64,000 nt of DNA, from positions 1 through 64,000 of the forward strand of contig NZ_JALGQE010000007.1 in the NCBI RefSeq assembly GCF_022810405.1. The letters run 5' to 3'. Shown here one piece after another: positions 44,873 through 54,870 of this stretch (position 1 is its first letter; every line of letters begins with the position of its first letter). Position numbers and translations under genes: made by a program. Under the pieces are notes generated by a model, which was given only the letters and a program-made list of their open reading frames with translations, searched no databases and was not told where the DNA came from. Source of the DNA: Rhodococcus sp. ARC_M5. Its GTDB lineage: Bacteria; Actinomycetota; Actinomycetes; Mycobacteriales; Mycobacteriaceae.

Positions 44873-46258
44873 TTACGCACCGATCAGTCGAGAGGCGATG
44901 TAGCCCTCGACCTGGTCGAGAGCAACGCGCTCCTGTGCCATCGTGTCGCGTTCACGGATGGTGACGGCATGATCGTCGAGGGTGTCGAAGTCGACGGTGA
45001 TGCAGAACGGGGTGCCGATCTCGTCCTGACGACGGTAGCGGCGACCGATGGCTCCGGCGTCGTCGAATTCGACGTTCCAGTACTGACGCAGTTGCTGCGC
45101 AAGATCTTTCGCCTTGGGCGTCAGGTCGGCGTTACGCGAGAGCGGAAGCACTGCAACCTTCACCGGGGCGAGACGACGGTCCAGCTTGAGCACGACACGC
45201 TTGTCGACGCCGCCCTTGGCGTTGGGAGCTTCGTCCTCGGTGTACGCGTCGACGAGGAACGCCATCAGCGAACGCGTCAGGCCTGCGGCCGGCTCGATGA
45301 CGTACGGGGTGTACCGGGTGTCGGTGGCCTGCTCGTAGTAGCTCAGGTCCTGGCCCGACGCCTTCGAGTGCACCGAGAGGTCGTAGTCGGTGCGGTTCGC
45401 GACGCCCTCGAGCTCACCCCACGCACTGCCCTGGAAACCGAACTTGTACTCGATGTCCACGGTGCGCTTGGAGTAGTGCGACAGCTTCTCCTTGGCATGC
45501 TCGTAGAGCCGAAGGTTCTCCGGATCGATACCGAGATCGGTGTACCACTTCATGCGGTAATCGATCCAGTACTGATGCCACTCGTCGTCCTCGCCCGGCT
45601 TGACGAAGAACTCCATCTCCATCTGCTCGAACTCGCGGGTACGGAAGATGAAGTTTCCGGGAGTGATCTCGTTGCGGAAGCTCTTGCCGATCTGGCCGAT
45701 ACCGAACGGCGGCTTTTTGCGTGAGGTGGTCAGCACGTTGGCGAAGTTGACGAAGATGCCCTGCGCGGTCTCGGGACGCAGGTAGTGCAGGCCCTCTTCG
45801 TTGTCGACCGGGCCGAGGAAGGTCTTGAGCAGGCCCGAGAACGCACGCGGCTCGGTCCACGAACCCGGCTCACCGGTCTCGGGATCGCGGATGTCGGCCA
45901 GGCCGTTCTCCGGCGGGTGGCCGTGCTTTTCCTCGTAGGCTTCGATGAGGTGATCGGCGCGGTAGCGCTTGTGCGTGTGCAGCGACTCGACCAGCGGGTC
46001 GGAGAACGTCTCGACGTGGCCCGACGCCTCCCACACCTCACGAGGCAGAATCACCGAGGAATCCAGCCCGACGGTGTCGTCGCGGCTGGTGATCATGTTG
46101 CGCCACCACTGCTTCTTGATGTTCTCCTTGAGCTCGACGCCCAACGGACCGTAATCCCAGGCCGACCTGGTACCGCCGTAGATCTCGCCGCACGGGTAGA
46201 CGAGGCCTCTGCGCTTGGCGAGGTTGGCGACGGTTTCGACTTTGGACTTGGGTGCCAC
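44873..46258 (-). CDS. glyS: Glycyl-tRNA synthetase (alpha2 type)
   Basis: A 461-residue class II synthetase that charges tRNA-Gly. Motif 2 is visible in [24 protein letters not shown] (in parts [11 protein letters not shown] and [10 protein letters not shown]) and motif 3 in [14 protein letters not shown]. The C-terminal anticodon-binding domain starts near [11 protein letters not shown]. It is the archaeal/eukaryal-like dimeric form used in actinobacteria. It is divergent from smtB, as in M. tuberculosis. Confidence 0.96.
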   Translation of the reverse strand: MAPKSKVETVANLAKRRGLVYPCGEIYGGTRSAWDYGPLGVELKENIKKQWWRNMITSRDDTVGLDSSVILPREVWEASGHVETFSDPLVESLHTHKRYRADHLIEAYEEKHGHPPENGLADIRDPETGEPGSWTEPRAFSGLLKTFLGPVDNEEGLHYLRPETAQGIFVNFANVLTTSRKKPPFGIGQIGKSFRNEITPGNFIFRTREFEQMEMEFFVKPGEDDEWHQYWIDYRMKWYTDLGIDPENLRLYEHAKEKLSHYSKRTVDIEYKFGFQGSAWGELEGVANRTDYDLSVHSKASGQDLSYYEQATDTRYTPYVIEPAAGLTRSLMAFLVDAYTEDEAPNAKGGVDKRVVLKLDRRLAPVKVAVLPLSRNADLTPKAKDLAQQLRQYWNVEFDDAGAIGRRYRRQDEIGTPFCITVDFDTLDDHAVTIRERDTMAQERVALDQVEGYIASRLIGA

Positions 46259-46398
46259 TGGCGGAGCTCTCCATCTTCGGTTACATCGTGTAAGAGGTGA
46301 CGTGGGCGGTTTTCGCCCTGATCAGACTATCTGGCTCGGCGGGCGAAACCGAACAGCGGTCGAGTGCGGAAGTTGACATGCGCACCTGTGCATATCAC

Positions 46399-46417
46399 AA
46401 TGAATACGATTTGCAAT
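46399..46417. promoter_or_regulatory. Candidate Zur/SmtB operator
   Basis: An AT-rich imperfect palindrome, AATGAATACGATTTGCAAT, 27 bases before the smtB start, similar to the Fur-family 10-1-10 pattern (TGAAAAT-x-ATTTTCA). It is the only strongly AT-rich patch in the divergent region between glyS and smtB. Binding by SmtB or Zur is inferred. Confidence 0.4.
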
Positions 46418-46443
46418 AACAACAACTGCACTAACCTGAAGTC

Positions 46444-46905
46444 ATGACGTCGATCGTGCAGGGAGAGTCCGCCGGCAACGAACCGGCTACCGAAGGAGCC
46501 GCAACCGTGTCCACGGACTCGACAGTGGAAGCAAGTTCGAGCCACAGGCAGGATCCCGAGCATCCGTTGCACTCGGGCGATCCGTTCGCCGTCGCACCCC
46601 CGGCTCACATCCCGCCGAAGGAGACTCTGACTGCGGCGGGAGACATCCTGCGGGCACTCGCGGCGCCGGTACGCATCGCCATCGTGCTGCAGTTGCGCGA
46701 GTCCGAGCGGTGCGTTCACGAACTCGTCGTCGCCCTCGGTGTCACGCAACCGTTGATCAGCCAGCACCTGCGGGTACTCAAGGCAGCGGGTGTCGTGCGC
46801 GGAGAACGCAACGGACGCGAGGTCCTGTACCGATTGGTCGACGATCACCTCTCCCACATCGTCGTCGACGCCGTGGCCCACGCCGAGGAAGGCCGACACC
46901 CGTGA
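46444..46905 (+). CDS. smtB: ArsR/SmtB-family metal-sensing repressor
   Basis: A 153-residue repressor with a disordered ~55-residue N-terminal tail and an ArsR winged helix (ILRALAAPVRIAIVLQL and VTQPLISQHLRVLKAAGVV). The position upstream of zur matches Rv2358. Histidines near the C-terminus (DDHLSHIVVDAVAHAEE) supply the alpha-5 zinc site of SmtB-type sensors. Its stop overlaps the zur start (GTGA), so both are made from one message and probably repress their own promoter in a zinc-dependent way. Confidence 0.9.
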   Translation: MTSIVQGESAGNEPATEGAATVSTDSTVEASSSHRQDPEHPLHSGDPFAVAPPAHIPPKETLTAAGDILRALAAPVRIAIVLQLRESERCVHELVVALGVTQPLISQHLRVLKAAGVVRGERNGREVLYRLVDDHLSHIVVDAVAHAEEGRHP

Positions 46906-47342
46906 CCGACAAGTCCACCGATACCGCCACACCCAGACGACCCGTCGTCGTCGGTGTGCGGGCCACCAAGCAGCGCAGTGCCATCTCGGATCTGCTCGAC
47001 ACCATCGAGGAGTTCAAGTCCGCACAGGATCTGCACGACGAATTGCGCAAGCGCGGTGAGGGCATCGGCCTCACCACCGTGTATCGCACTCTCCAGACCC
47101 TCGCCGATGCCGGCACTGTCGACGTGCTCCGCACCGACAACGGGGAGTCCGTCTACCGACGCTGCTCCTCCGGTCATCACCATCACCTGGTGTGCCGTTC
47201 GTGTGGTTTCACCGTCGAGGTCGAAGGCCCCACCGTCGAGAAGTGGTCGCAGAGTGTCGCAGAGTCCAACGGCTTCAGCGACGTGAGCCACACGATCGAG
47301 ATCTTCGGCACCTGCAGTCAGTGCAGTGCTGCCGTTCGGTGA
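46902..47342 (+). CDS. zur: Zinc uptake regulator (Fur family)
   Basis: A 146-residue Fur-family repressor. The HTH is followed by the TTVYRTLQTLADAG recognition helix; the metal sites are seen in GHHHHLVCRSCG (H92-H95, C98, C101) and CSQC (C138, C141). It is the homologue of Rv2359 (FurB/Zur), which represses zinc uptake and alternative ribosomal protein genes. The start is a GTG overlapping smtB. It converges on a siderophore-binding lipoprotein. Confidence 0.93.
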   Translation: MTDKSTDTATPRRPVVVGVRATKQRSAISDLLDTIEEFKSAQDLHDELRKRGEGIGLTTVYRTLQTLADAGTVDVLRTDNGESVYRRCSSGHHHHLVCRSCGFTVEVEGPTVEKWSQSVAESNGFSDVSHTIEIFGTCSQCSAAVR

Positions 47343-47348
47343 ATCCGC

Positions 47349-48341
47349 TCAGGCGACGGCCTCTGCCACGCGAGGTACCACCGCGTCGATGGCGAACGGA
47401 ATCGACAGCACCGAGTTGTACGTGATCGCGCCACGCTGATCGGTGGACAACGGAACGATCGCGTCGCCCCGTGCGGCATCGAGCGTTCCGAAGATCGGGT
47501 TCTCCGCCACCACGTCGATGTCCTCACCGGTACCGAGATAGAGCACCAGATCCGCGTCGAGCATGGAAATGTTCTCGGCCGAGACCGGAACGAAGAAGTT
47601 GGTGCCGTCGTCCTGGGCGCGGATCGATTCCGGGACCTCGAAGCCCAGCGAGGTGACGAACGTCCCCCGCGCATCACCGGGCAGATAAGCGCCGAACTGG
47701 CCGTCGTACGGAAGCACCACTGCTGCTGTCTTACCCGCGAACTCGGGATGTTCGTTTCGAACCTGCTCGAGCGCCGCGGTGGTCTGCGTGTTCAACTCCT
47801 CGCCGCGGTCGCGTTCACCCATGGCACGAGCAATGGTGTCGGTGGCCACCTCACGATCGACGGCATAAGCGGCCGATCCTGCAGGTCGGGCCACCGTCGG
47901 CGCGATGTCACTGAGTTGTGCGTACGTCGCCTCGTCGAAACCCGCATTGAGTCCGGTGATGAGATCCGGTGCCAGAGAGGCGATCAGCTCGAAGTTCGGC
48001 TCGGACTCCGAGCCCAGCAGCGTCAACGGCGCGTCACCGACCAACTCGTCGGTCCACGGACCCAGTCCGGTCTCGTAGAACGTGTACCCGGTGTTGCCGA
48101 CGGGAACGGTGCCGAGCGCGATGACGGCATCGGCGTCGGACACCCCGAGTGTGACGATTCGGGTCGGCTTCTCCGCGATGGTCGTGCTGCCGTAGATGTG
48201 ATCGATGACGACCGGGAATGCACCGTCGGACGATGGTGCCGCCGAGTCCTCCGGGCTCTCTGTCGAACAGGCCGTCAGAGACACACCGAGGACGATCACC
48301 GCCACTGTTGCCGTCAGCATCCGGGTCCACTGCACAGTCAT
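47349..48341 (-). CDS. Iron-siderophore ABC substrate-binding lipoprotein
   Basis: A 330-residue type III periplasmic-binding protein of the FecB/FhuD group. The lipobox is LTAC at about residues 22-25, after a hydrophobic signal. The fold is visible in PTRIVTLGVSDADAVIALGT, ELIASLAPDLITG and YDGQFGAYLPG. An IdeR-type iron box lies 22 bases upstream of the start. No permease or ATPase is adjacent, so it is an orphan in this window. It interrupts the conserved smtB-zur / uppS order. Confidence 0.9.
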   Translation of the reverse strand: MTVQWTRMLTATVAVIVLGVSLTACSTESPEDSAAPSSDGAFPVVIDHIYGSTTIAEKPTRIVTLGVSDADAVIALGTVPVGNTGYTFYETGLGPWTDELVGDAPLTLLGSESEPNFELIASLAPDLITGLNAGFDEATYAQLSDIAPTVARPAGSAAYAVDREVATDTIARAMGERDRGEELNTQTTAALEQVRNEHPEFAGKTAAVVLPYDGQFGAYLPGDARGTFVTSLGFEVPESIRAQDDGTNFFVPVSAENISMLDADLVLYLGTGEDIDVVAENPIFGTLDAARGDAIVPLSTDQRGAITYNSVLSIPFAIDAVVPRVAEAVA

Positions 48342-48362
48342 CGCATCCGCCTCTACTCGAAG

Positions 48363-48381
48363 TAAGTACAGGCAAACCTTA
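48363..48381 (-). promoter_or_regulatory. IdeR (DtxR-family) iron box
   Basis: On the minus strand the 19-mer TAAGGTTTGCCTGTACTTA matches the IdeR/DtxR consensus TTAGGTTAGSCTAACCTAA at about 13-14 positions, best in its left half. It lies 22 bases before the siderophore-binding lipoprotein start, over the expected promoter, so iron-replete IdeR should repress that gene. Confidence 0.72.
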
Positions 48382-48390
48382 TCTGACCGA

Positions 48391-48810
48391 TCAGGGCAGT
48401 AGGCCTTCGCGCGCTTTCTCGACTCCGGCCAGCACCAGAATGAGCATCGTCAACATCGCCTCGTCGTCCAGACCGTTCGCTGGAAAGGTGTAGCGCAGCA
48501 ACACATCCGCGAGCTTGTCGTGGGTGTTGACCGAGATCGCGCCGAACTGCGAATCGGCATTGCGGTCGGCAACCTTCTTGTGCAGAGCTGCCTTGAGCGG
48601 CCGGTCCCAGGCCAGAACTGCAGTGAGCGAGAGCACCTCGAGTTCGGGTGAGAGTCGAACCGCACGCAGCGAGCAGAGTGCACCGGCGTAGTCGAAACCG
48701 AGCGACCCCTCGTCGCCGAGAGTCACGGTCGCGAACTGTGAGAGCGCAAGCTGGGCACGAGTCTGCAGCGAGAGTCCTTCGGCCGGCATCTCGTTCGCGT
48801 TCTCACTCAT
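48391..48810 (-). CDS. Conserved hypothetical protein (Rv2360c-like)
   Basis: A 139-residue protein located downstream of uppS, the position of Rv2360c. It has a YbjN-like mixed alpha/beta pattern ([38 protein letters not shown]) and no catalytic motif that I can see. It starts with ATG, overlapping the uppS stop by eight bases, so it is translationally coupled. Confidence 0.75.
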   Translation of the reverse strand: MSENANEMPAEGLSLQTRAQLALSQFATVTLGDEGSLGFDYAGALCSLRAVRLSPELEVLSLTAVLAWDRPLKAALHKKVADRNADSQFGAISVNTHDKLADVLLRYTFPANGLDDEAMLTMLILVLAGVEKAREGLLP

Positions 48811-49621
48811 ACTTGACTCCGCCGAACCGTCGGTCTCGCGAAGCGAATTCGATACACGCCTCCCACAGATCCCGACGGTCGAAGTCCGGGAAGAGCTTCT
48901 TCTGGAACACGAACTCCGCGTAGGCGGATTGCCAGAGCAGGAAGTTCGACGTTCGCTGCTCCCCCGACGGACGCAGAAACAGATCCACGTCGGGCATGTC
49001 CGATTCGTCGAGGTACTTGGCGACGGTCGCCTCGGTGATCTTCTCGGGGTTCAGCTTGCCCGCGGCCACCTGGCGAGCGATTTCCCTTGTAGCATCGGCA
49101 ATCTCGGCACGGCCACCGTAGTTGACGCACATCGTCAGCGTCATCACGGTGTTGTGCTTCGTCAGCTCCTCGGCCACTTCCAGTTCTTTGATGACACTGC
49201 CCCACAACCTCGGTCGACGGCCGGCCCAGCGAACCCGGACGCCCATCTCGTTCATCTCGTCGCGTCGACGACGGATGACGTCGCGATTGAAGCCCATCAG
49301 AAACTTGACCTCGTCGGGACTGCGCTTCCAGTTCTCCGTCGAGAAGGCGTATGCCGACAACCACTGAACCCCGATCTCGATGCATCCGCACACGGTGTCC
49401 ATGAGCACCGCTTCACCCTGCTCGTGCCCAGCGGTCCGCGGCAATCCTCGATCCTGGGCCCACCGACCGTTGCCGTCCATCACCAGCGCGACGTGGCGAG
49501 GAATCAATTCGGGCTGCAGGATCGGCGGCCGAGCGCCCGACGGATGCGGATCGGGAGGGCGCACTGCCGACTGTTCGTCAGGCCGGGGTTGCGGCTCTCG
49601 TCGTCGAATCACGGTCCCCAT
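48803..49621 (-). CDS. uppS: Polyprenyl diphosphate synthase (UppS family)
   Basis: A 272-residue cis-prenyltransferase that extends isoprenyl diphosphates to make the decaprenyl/undecaprenyl carrier for cell-wall synthesis. The catalytic D49 is in [14 protein letters not shown]; the substrate-specific [13 protein letters not shown] and the terminal [13 protein letters not shown] segments are clear. It starts with an ATG 44 bases inside the end of recO. It corresponds to Rv2361c. Confidence 0.94.
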   Translation of the reverse strand: MGTVIRRREPQPRPDEQSAVRPPDPHPSGARPPILQPELIPRHVALVMDGNGRWAQDRGLPRTAGHEQGEAVLMDTVCGCIEIGVQWLSAYAFSTENWKRSPDEVKFLMGFNRDVIRRRRDEMNEMGVRVRWAGRRPRLWGSVIKELEVAEELTKHNTVMTLTMCVNYGGRAEIADATREIARQVAAGKLNPEKITEATVAKYLDESDMPDVDLFLRPSGEQRTSNFLLWQSAYAEFVFQKKLFPDFDRRDLWEACIEFASRDRRFGGVKYE

Positions 49622-50411
49622 CCTGCCCGACGGTGTCGGCGAACACGGAGTCAGGTTGTGCCAGCGGCACCTGATGCGGGTGCGACCGTTCGATGAGCGG
49701 AAGCGTGCGCAGCTGTCGTTCCAGATGCCATTGCAGATGCGCCGCCACCAGTCCACTGGCCTGCTTGCGGACGGCATCGGAGGTGGTGACGGTGTAGTCC
49801 CACTCTCCCCGCTCGAGCGCAACCATCAGATCGAGAACCCCGGTCGACGGCGTCGCCGATCCCGGCGGCCGGCAATGCACACACACGGCCCCACCGGCCG
49901 CGACGTGAAACGCACGGTGCGGCCCTACCGCTGCGCACCGCGCGCAGTCGGTCAGTGCGGGAGCCCATCCGGCGAAACCCATCGCGCGCAGCAGGTACGC
50001 GTCGAGCACCAGTTCGGGAGGCCGGATGTGCTGTGCGAGGGCGCGCAGGGCACCGACGGTCAACTGATGCAGCCGCTGCGCGGGTGCATGTTCCTCGCCT
50101 GCCAGCCGTTCGGCAGTTTCGAGAACCGCGCAACCGGTGGTGTAGCGACCGTAATCGGCGACGATGTCTCCGCCGAACGCGTCGACTGTGTGCACCTGGG
50201 TGACGATGTCGAGGTTGCGACCCGGATAGAGCAGAACGTCGATGTGCGCAAACGGCTCCAGCCGCGCACCGAACTTGGATTTGGTGCGACGAACCCCTTT
50301 GGCGACGGCCCGCACGATTCCGTTTTCCCTGGTCAACAACGTGACGATGCGATCGGCCTCACCCAGCTTGTGCTGGCGCAGGACGACTGCGTTGTCACGG
50401 TATGGCCTCAC
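49578..50411 (-). CDS. recO: DNA repair protein RecO
   Basis: A 277-residue mediator that loads RecA on gapped DNA. The N-terminal OB fold is in [20 protein letters not shown]; a zinc site is indicated by CARC and CVHC in the C-terminal half. The GTG start gives [11 protein letters not shown], in line with the family. The far larger open frame upstream is antisense to the amidase gene. It overlaps uppS by 44 bases at its 3' end. Confidence 0.92.
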   Translation of the reverse strand: MRPYRDNAVVLRQHKLGEADRIVTLLTRENGIVRAVAKGVRRTKSKFGARLEPFAHIDVLLYPGRNLDIVTQVHTVDAFGGDIVADYGRYTTGCAVLETAERLAGEEHAPAQRLHQLTVGALRALAQHIRPPELVLDAYLLRAMGFAGWAPALTDCARCAAVGPHRAFHVAAGGAVCVHCRPPGSATPSTGVLDLMVALERGEWDYTVTTSDAVRKQASGLVAAHLQWHLERQLRTLPLIERSHPHQVPLAQPDSVFADTVGQDGDRDSTTRAATPA

Positions 50412-50483
50412 GTACTCCAGTGTCCCACGCGCGCAGCGGCGGTGACCGTTCCCGCGCTGACGAGTACTCGATACTGTGCAGGC

Positions 50484-51905
50484 GTGGATTTCCATCGGTC
50501 GACCCTCGTTGCTCAGGCCGCCGCTCTCGCGTCGGGCCGCATCACGTCGGTGCAGGCGGTAACCGCGTCGCTCGATCGGATCGAGAAGAGCCAGCCCGCG
50601 CTCAACGCGTTCCGCATCGTGCGCCGCAGCGCCGCCCTCGCCGAGGCAGCCGAGGCGGATCGGCTGCGTTCCACCGGCCACACCGCTCCCCTGCTCGGCG
50701 TTCCGATCGCCGTCAAGGACGACGTCGACATCACCGGAGAGCCGACCGCCTTCGGCTGCGCGGGTGACTTTCCGCCGGCCACCGCGGACTCGGAGGTGGT
50801 GCGCAGATTGCGTGCTGCCGGAGCCGTCATCGTGGGAAAGACGAACAGTCCCGAACTCGGTCAGTGGCCGTTCACCGGCGGCACCTTCGGGCACACCCGC
50901 AATCCGTGGCACCGCGAGCGGACGCCGGGCGGCTCCTCCGGTGGTAGTTCTGCAGCAGTGGCTGCCGAATTGGTCTCTGCTGCATTGGGTTCCGACGGTG
51001 CCGGTTCGGTGCGCATCCCGGCATCGTGGACGAATCTCGTGGGGATCAAGCCGCAACGCGGGCGCATATCGTCGTGGCCGGAGCCCGAGGCGTTCAACGG
51101 CATCACCGTCATCGGCCCGCTCGCGCGCACGGTGGCCGACGCGGCACTGCTCCTCGATGTGGTCTCGGGTAGTCACGACGGAGATCTGCATCGTCCGATA
51201 CCGCTGACCGTCTCCGATGCTGTCGGACGCAACCCTGGCTCCCTGCGCATCGCGCTCAGCCTTCGTAAGCCCTTCATCCCGACGCCGGCACCGCTGGATC
51301 CGGAGATCGCGGCGGCGGCGTACGAGATGGCCGCGGTGCTGCGATTGCTGGGACACCGAGTGGTCGTGGACGACCCCGCCTACGGAATGCTGTTGGGGCT
51401 CAATTTCCTACCCCGCTCACTGGCGGGCGTGGCGACCTGGCTCGATCGACTCCCCGATCCATCTCTCGCCGACCCGAGGACCCGAGCCAACGCCAGGAGC
51501 GGCCGGGCTCTCGCCGGAGCGCCGCTGCGCGCAGCACGCGCCGCCGAACCGCGCATCGGGCGTCGAATCGGCCGGTTCTTCGACGAGTACGACATCGTGC
51601 TCGCGCCCACGACGGCTACCCCACCGCCGCGGATCGAGGCCATCGACGGCATCTCCAACGCAGACACCGATCGGGTCATCACCGAGCACTGCCCGTACAC
51701 CTGGCCGTGGAACGTGCTGGGGTGGCCGAGCGTCAACGTGCCCGCAGGATTCACCGCCGGCGGCCTCCCCATCGGCCTGCAGTTGATGGGCCACGAATCC
51801 TCGGAGCCACTGCTGGTCTCGGTCGCCGCCCAACTCGAGAACGTCTTGCAGTGGCACCGCAAGCGCCCCGATCCCTGGTGGGCCGATGTGAGCGAAACTT
51901 CGTAG
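50484..51905 (+). CDS. Amidase signature family enzyme
   Basis: A 473-residue Ser-cisSer-Lys amidase. K78 is in PIAVKDDVD, the cis-serine in TPGGSSGGSSAAVAAEL, and the nucleophile is S175 in SDGAGSVRIPAS. It hydrolyses a carboxamide of unknown identity. The GTG start gives VDFHRSTLVA; it is divergent from recO, as amiA2 is in M. tuberculosis. The open frame upstream of the start is non-coding shadow. Confidence 0.9.
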   Translation: MDFHRSTLVAQAAALASGRITSVQAVTASLDRIEKSQPALNAFRIVRRSAALAEAAEADRLRSTGHTAPLLGVPIAVKDDVDITGEPTAFGCAGDFPPATADSEVVRRLRAAGAVIVGKTNSPELGQWPFTGGTFGHTRNPWHRERTPGGSSGGSSAAVAAELVSAALGSDGAGSVRIPASWTNLVGIKPQRGRISSWPEPEAFNGITVIGPLARTVADAALLLDVVSGSHDGDLHRPIPLTVSDAVGRNPGSLRIALSLRKPFIPTPAPLDPEIAAAAYEMAAVLRLLGHRVVVDDPAYGMLLGLNFLPRSLAGVATWLDRLPDPSLADPRTRANARSGRALAGAPLRAARAAEPRIGRRIGRFFDEYDIVLAPTTATPPPRIEAIDGISNADTDRVITEHCPYTWPWNVLGWPSVNVPAGFTAGGLPIGLQLMGHESSEPLLVSVAAQLENVLQWHRKRPDPWWADVSETS

Positions 51906-51981
51906 CGCACTACGAGGCAGGAGTGGAGCCTGCGGAACGACCGGTGGGGCCAGTCGTGCACGTGCGGCGAAGCCGCTCCGG

Positions 51982-52902
51982 TCAGAAGCCGAGCTTGCCC
52001 ATCTGCTTGGGGTCGGTCTGCCAGTCCTTCGCGATCTTGACGTGCAGGTCCAGGTAGATCCTGGTGCCGAGCAACTTCTCGATCTGCAGTCGCGACGCCG
52101 TGCCGACCTCTTTGAGTCGTGAACCGCCCTTGCCGATGATGATCGCCTTCTGGCTCGATCGCTCGACGTAGAGGATTGCGTGCACGTCGAGCATGTTGTC
52201 GTGGCCCTCGCGGGGCACGACCTCCTCGATGACGACGGCCAACGAGTGGGGCAGCTCGTCCCGGACGCCTTCGAGCGCGGCTTCACGGATGAGCTCGGCC
52301 ATGAGGATCTCTTCGGGCTCGTCCGTCAATTCGCCGTCGGGGTAAAACGCCGGTCCCGGTGGGAGTTCGGAGGCCAGCAGGTCGACGAGCTTCTCGATCT
52401 GCTCGCCCGATTCGGCCGACACCGGGATGACGTGCGAATTCTCGCCGAGCAGCTTCGACAGCGACATCAGCTGCTGTACGACGCGTTCCTTCTTGACCTT
52501 GTCGATCTTGGTCACGATCCCGACGAGCGTGGTCTTGGGCGCGATGTGCCGCACCTGTTCGAGGATCCACCGGTCACCGGGCCCGATCTTCTCGTCCGCG
52601 GGGATGCAGAGTCCGATGACGTCGACCTCGGAGTAGGTGTCCTGCACCAGATCGTTGAGGCGTTGCCCCAGCAGCGTTCTCGGTCGGTGCAGGCCCGGGG
52701 TGTCGACCAGGATCAGCTGGGCGTGCTCGCGGTGCACGATGCCGCGAATGGTGTGCCGCGTCGTCTGGGGACGCGAGGACGTGATGGCGATCTTCGATCC
52801 CACCAGTGCATTGGTCAGTGTGGACTTGCCGGTGTTGGGTCGGCCTACGAAACAGACGAATCCGGATCGGAACTCACCGTTGTTCTGCTCGGACAAGAGC
52901 AC
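51982..52902 (-). CDS. era: GTPase Era
   Basis: A 306-residue GTPase for 16S rRNA maturation and 30S assembly. G1 is GRPNTGKST (residues 20-28), G3 DTPG, and G4 TKID; the C-terminal KH domain has IGKGGSRLKEVGTASR. It starts ATG ten bases after the CNNM gene stop and is the fifth gene of the phoH-ybeY-cnnm-era series. Confidence 0.96.
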   Translation of the reverse strand: MLLSEQNNGEFRSGFVCFVGRPNTGKSTLTNALVGSKIAITSSRPQTTRHTIRGIVHREHAQLILVDTPGLHRPRTLLGQRLNDLVQDTYSEVDVIGLCIPADEKIGPGDRWILEQVRHIAPKTTLVGIVTKIDKVKKERVVQQLMSLSKLLGENSHVIPVSAESGEQIEKLVDLLASELPPGPAFYPDGELTDEPEEILMAELIREAALEGVRDELPHSLAVVIEEVVPREGHDNMLDVHAILYVERSSQKAIIIGKGGSRLKEVGTASRLQIEKLLGTRIYLDLHVKIAKDWQTDPKQMGKLGF

Positions 52903-52911
52903 CTCCAGATT

Positions 52912-54234
52912 TCAGTGTTGGCGAGTGGCGTCGGACGAGTCGTCGTCCTCGGTGGATTCTTCGTCGGGTTCGATCTTTTCGACCAGCACCGTGGTGATGC
53001 GGACGCGCCCCTTGGGGTCGGCTCCGCCTTCGCCGCGCAGCAGCAGTCCGTGGGTGATCACCTGCGATCCGGGCAACGGTACTCGGCCGAGTTCGTAGCC
53101 GAGGAGTCCGCCGACGGTGTCGACTTCCTCGGATTCGATCTCGATGTCGAAGATCTCGCCGAGGTCCTCGAGTGGCACCCGGGAGGACAATCGATAGCGC
53201 CCGTCGTCGAGTTCCTCGATGGGGGCAACCTCGTCGGAGTCGTATTCGTCCGCGATCTCGCCGACGATTTCCTCGATGACGTCCTCGATGGTCACCAGGC
53301 CCGCAATGCCTCCGTACTCGTCGACGAGCAGAGCCATGTGGTTGCGATCGCGCTGCATCTCGGCGAGCAGACTGTCCAGCGCCTTGGAATCGGGAACGAA
53401 GACGGCCGGACGCATCAACTCGGACACCTGCACTCCGCGGCCACCGTCGGTGGAGTAGTACGTCTGCTGCACAAGGTCTTTGAGGTACACGACGCCGACG
53501 ACATCGTCCACGTTCTCCCCGATCACCGGGATGCGGGAGTGTCCGCTGCGCACGGCCAACGACGTGGCCTGGCCCGCCGACTTGTCCGACTCGATCCACA
53601 CCATCTCGGGGCGCGGGACCATGACCTCACGGGCGGAGGTGTCACCGAGCTCGAACACCGACTGGATCATCCGCCGTTCGTCGTCGGCCACGACGCCGCG
53701 TTCGCGAGCCATGTCCACCAGTTCTCGGAGTTCTATCTCGGAGGCGAAGGGGCCGTTGCGAAATCCCTTACCTGGGGTGATCGCGTTACCGATGAGGATG
53801 AGCAGTCTGCTGATCGGGCCGAGGAGCCACCCGAGCGCGCGTAGCGGCAACGCGGCCGCCAACGCGATCGAGTACGCGTTCTGCCGCCCGAGGGTTCGCG
53901 GACCGACACCGATCACGACGTAACTGACCAGCACCATGGCCACCGCGCTGATCAGCAAGGCCGTGGTGGAGTCGATCAGCTGTGTCAGACCACCCGCGAG
54001 CAACACGGTGCCGCCGATCTCGCACAGGATGCGCAGCAGCACCATCAGATTGACGTAGCGCGGGCGGTCGCCGACCACGACGACGAGGCCGGTGGCACCG
54101 GGCCGCTCGTCTTTGACCATGTCGTCGATGCGCGCCCGCGAGACCGTGTTCAGTGCAGAGTCGACCGCAGCGAACAGGCCTCCGAGAGGGACGAGAAGGA
54201 CGGCGAAGACGATGAGCGCAACAGCACTGCTCAC
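52912..54234 (-). CDS. CNNM/CorC-family hemolysin-like protein
   Basis: A 440-residue membrane protein with the DUF21 (CNNM) transmembrane domain (about three to four helices in the first ~180 residues), two CBS domains ([16 protein letters not shown] and [17 protein letters not shown]) and a C-terminal CorC/HlyC domain. Relatives carry out Mg or Co transport, and actinobacterial ones sit next to ybeY and era. It ends ten bases before era. Confidence 0.9.
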   Translation of the reverse strand: MSSAVALIVFAVLLVPLGGLFAAVDSALNTVSRARIDDMVKDERPGATGLVVVVGDRPRYVNLMVLLRILCEIGGTVLLAGGLTQLIDSTTALLISAVAMVLVSYVVIGVGPRTLGRQNAYSIALAAALPLRALGWLLGPISRLLILIGNAITPGKGFRNGPFASEIELRELVDMARERGVVADDERRMIQSVFELGDTSAREVMVPRPEMVWIESDKSAGQATSLAVRSGHSRIPVIGENVDDVVGVVYLKDLVQQTYYSTDGGRGVQVSELMRPAVFVPDSKALDSLLAEMQRDRNHMALLVDEYGGIAGLVTIEDVIEEIVGEIADEYDSDEVAPIEELDDGRYRLSSRVPLEDLGEIFDIEIESEEVDTVGGLLGYELGRVPLPGSQVITHGLLLRGEGGADPKGRVRITTVLVEKIEPDEESTEDDDSSDATRQH

Positions 54235-54274
54235 GCGCTACGACCCCGTACTTCCAGCTGTTCGACGACGCAGA

Positions 54275-54817
54275 TCATCGATCGTGTCCGTCGACGAAAC
54301 CGGCCTTGCCGAGGAGCCGGGCATCGCGGGCGGCCTGTTCGGCGGCCTGCTCCGCTCGCCTGGCATCCTCGTACCATTCGGCGAGCAGACGGTTCTGCAG
54401 CTCGAACATCTCCTTCTCTTCGTCCGGCTCGGCATGGTCGTAACCCAGCAGGTGCAGTACACCGTGCACGGTCAACAACGCCAGCTCGTGCTCGAGCGAA
54501 TGGCCTGCCGCAGCAGCCTGATCCGCGGCGAACGACGGGCACAGCACGATGTCGCCGAGCATCGCCGGTCCGGGCTCGGGGGCGTCGGGACGACCGCCCG
54601 GCTCCAGCTCGTCCATCGGGAACGACATCACGTCGGTGGGGCCGGGCAGATCCATCCACCGCATGTGCAGATCGGCCATCGTGGCGGAATCCACCAGCAC
54701 CATCGACAGCTCCGCGGCGGGATGCACGTCCATGCCGGCGATCGCGAACCGTGCGACCGAGACCAGCTCGGGTTCGGAGATGTCCATCCCCGACTCGTTG
54801 GACACTTCGATACTCAT
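54275..54817 (-). CDS. ybeY: Endoribonuclease YbeY
   Basis: A 180-residue RNase for 16S 3'-end maturation. The zinc triad H118, H122 and H128 is in [11 protein letters not shown]. The C-terminus is extended and rich in Ala/Glu, probably disordered. It lies 53 bases after phoH and 40 bases before the CNNM gene, consistent with one operon. Confidence 0.93.
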   Translation of the reverse strand: MSIEVSNESGMDISEPELVSVARFAIAGMDVHPAAELSMVLVDSATMADLHMRWMDLPGPTDVMSFPMDELEPGGRPDAPEPGPAMLGDIVLCPSFAADQAAAAGHSLEHELALLTVHGVLHLLGYDHAEPDEEKEMFELQNRLLAEWYEDARRAEQAAEQAARDARLLGKAGFVDGHDR

Positions 54818-54870
54818 CTAGCCACTACCCACGCTCTCGTTGCCTGCATCTGTCGGTCCGTCTGCCTGAA

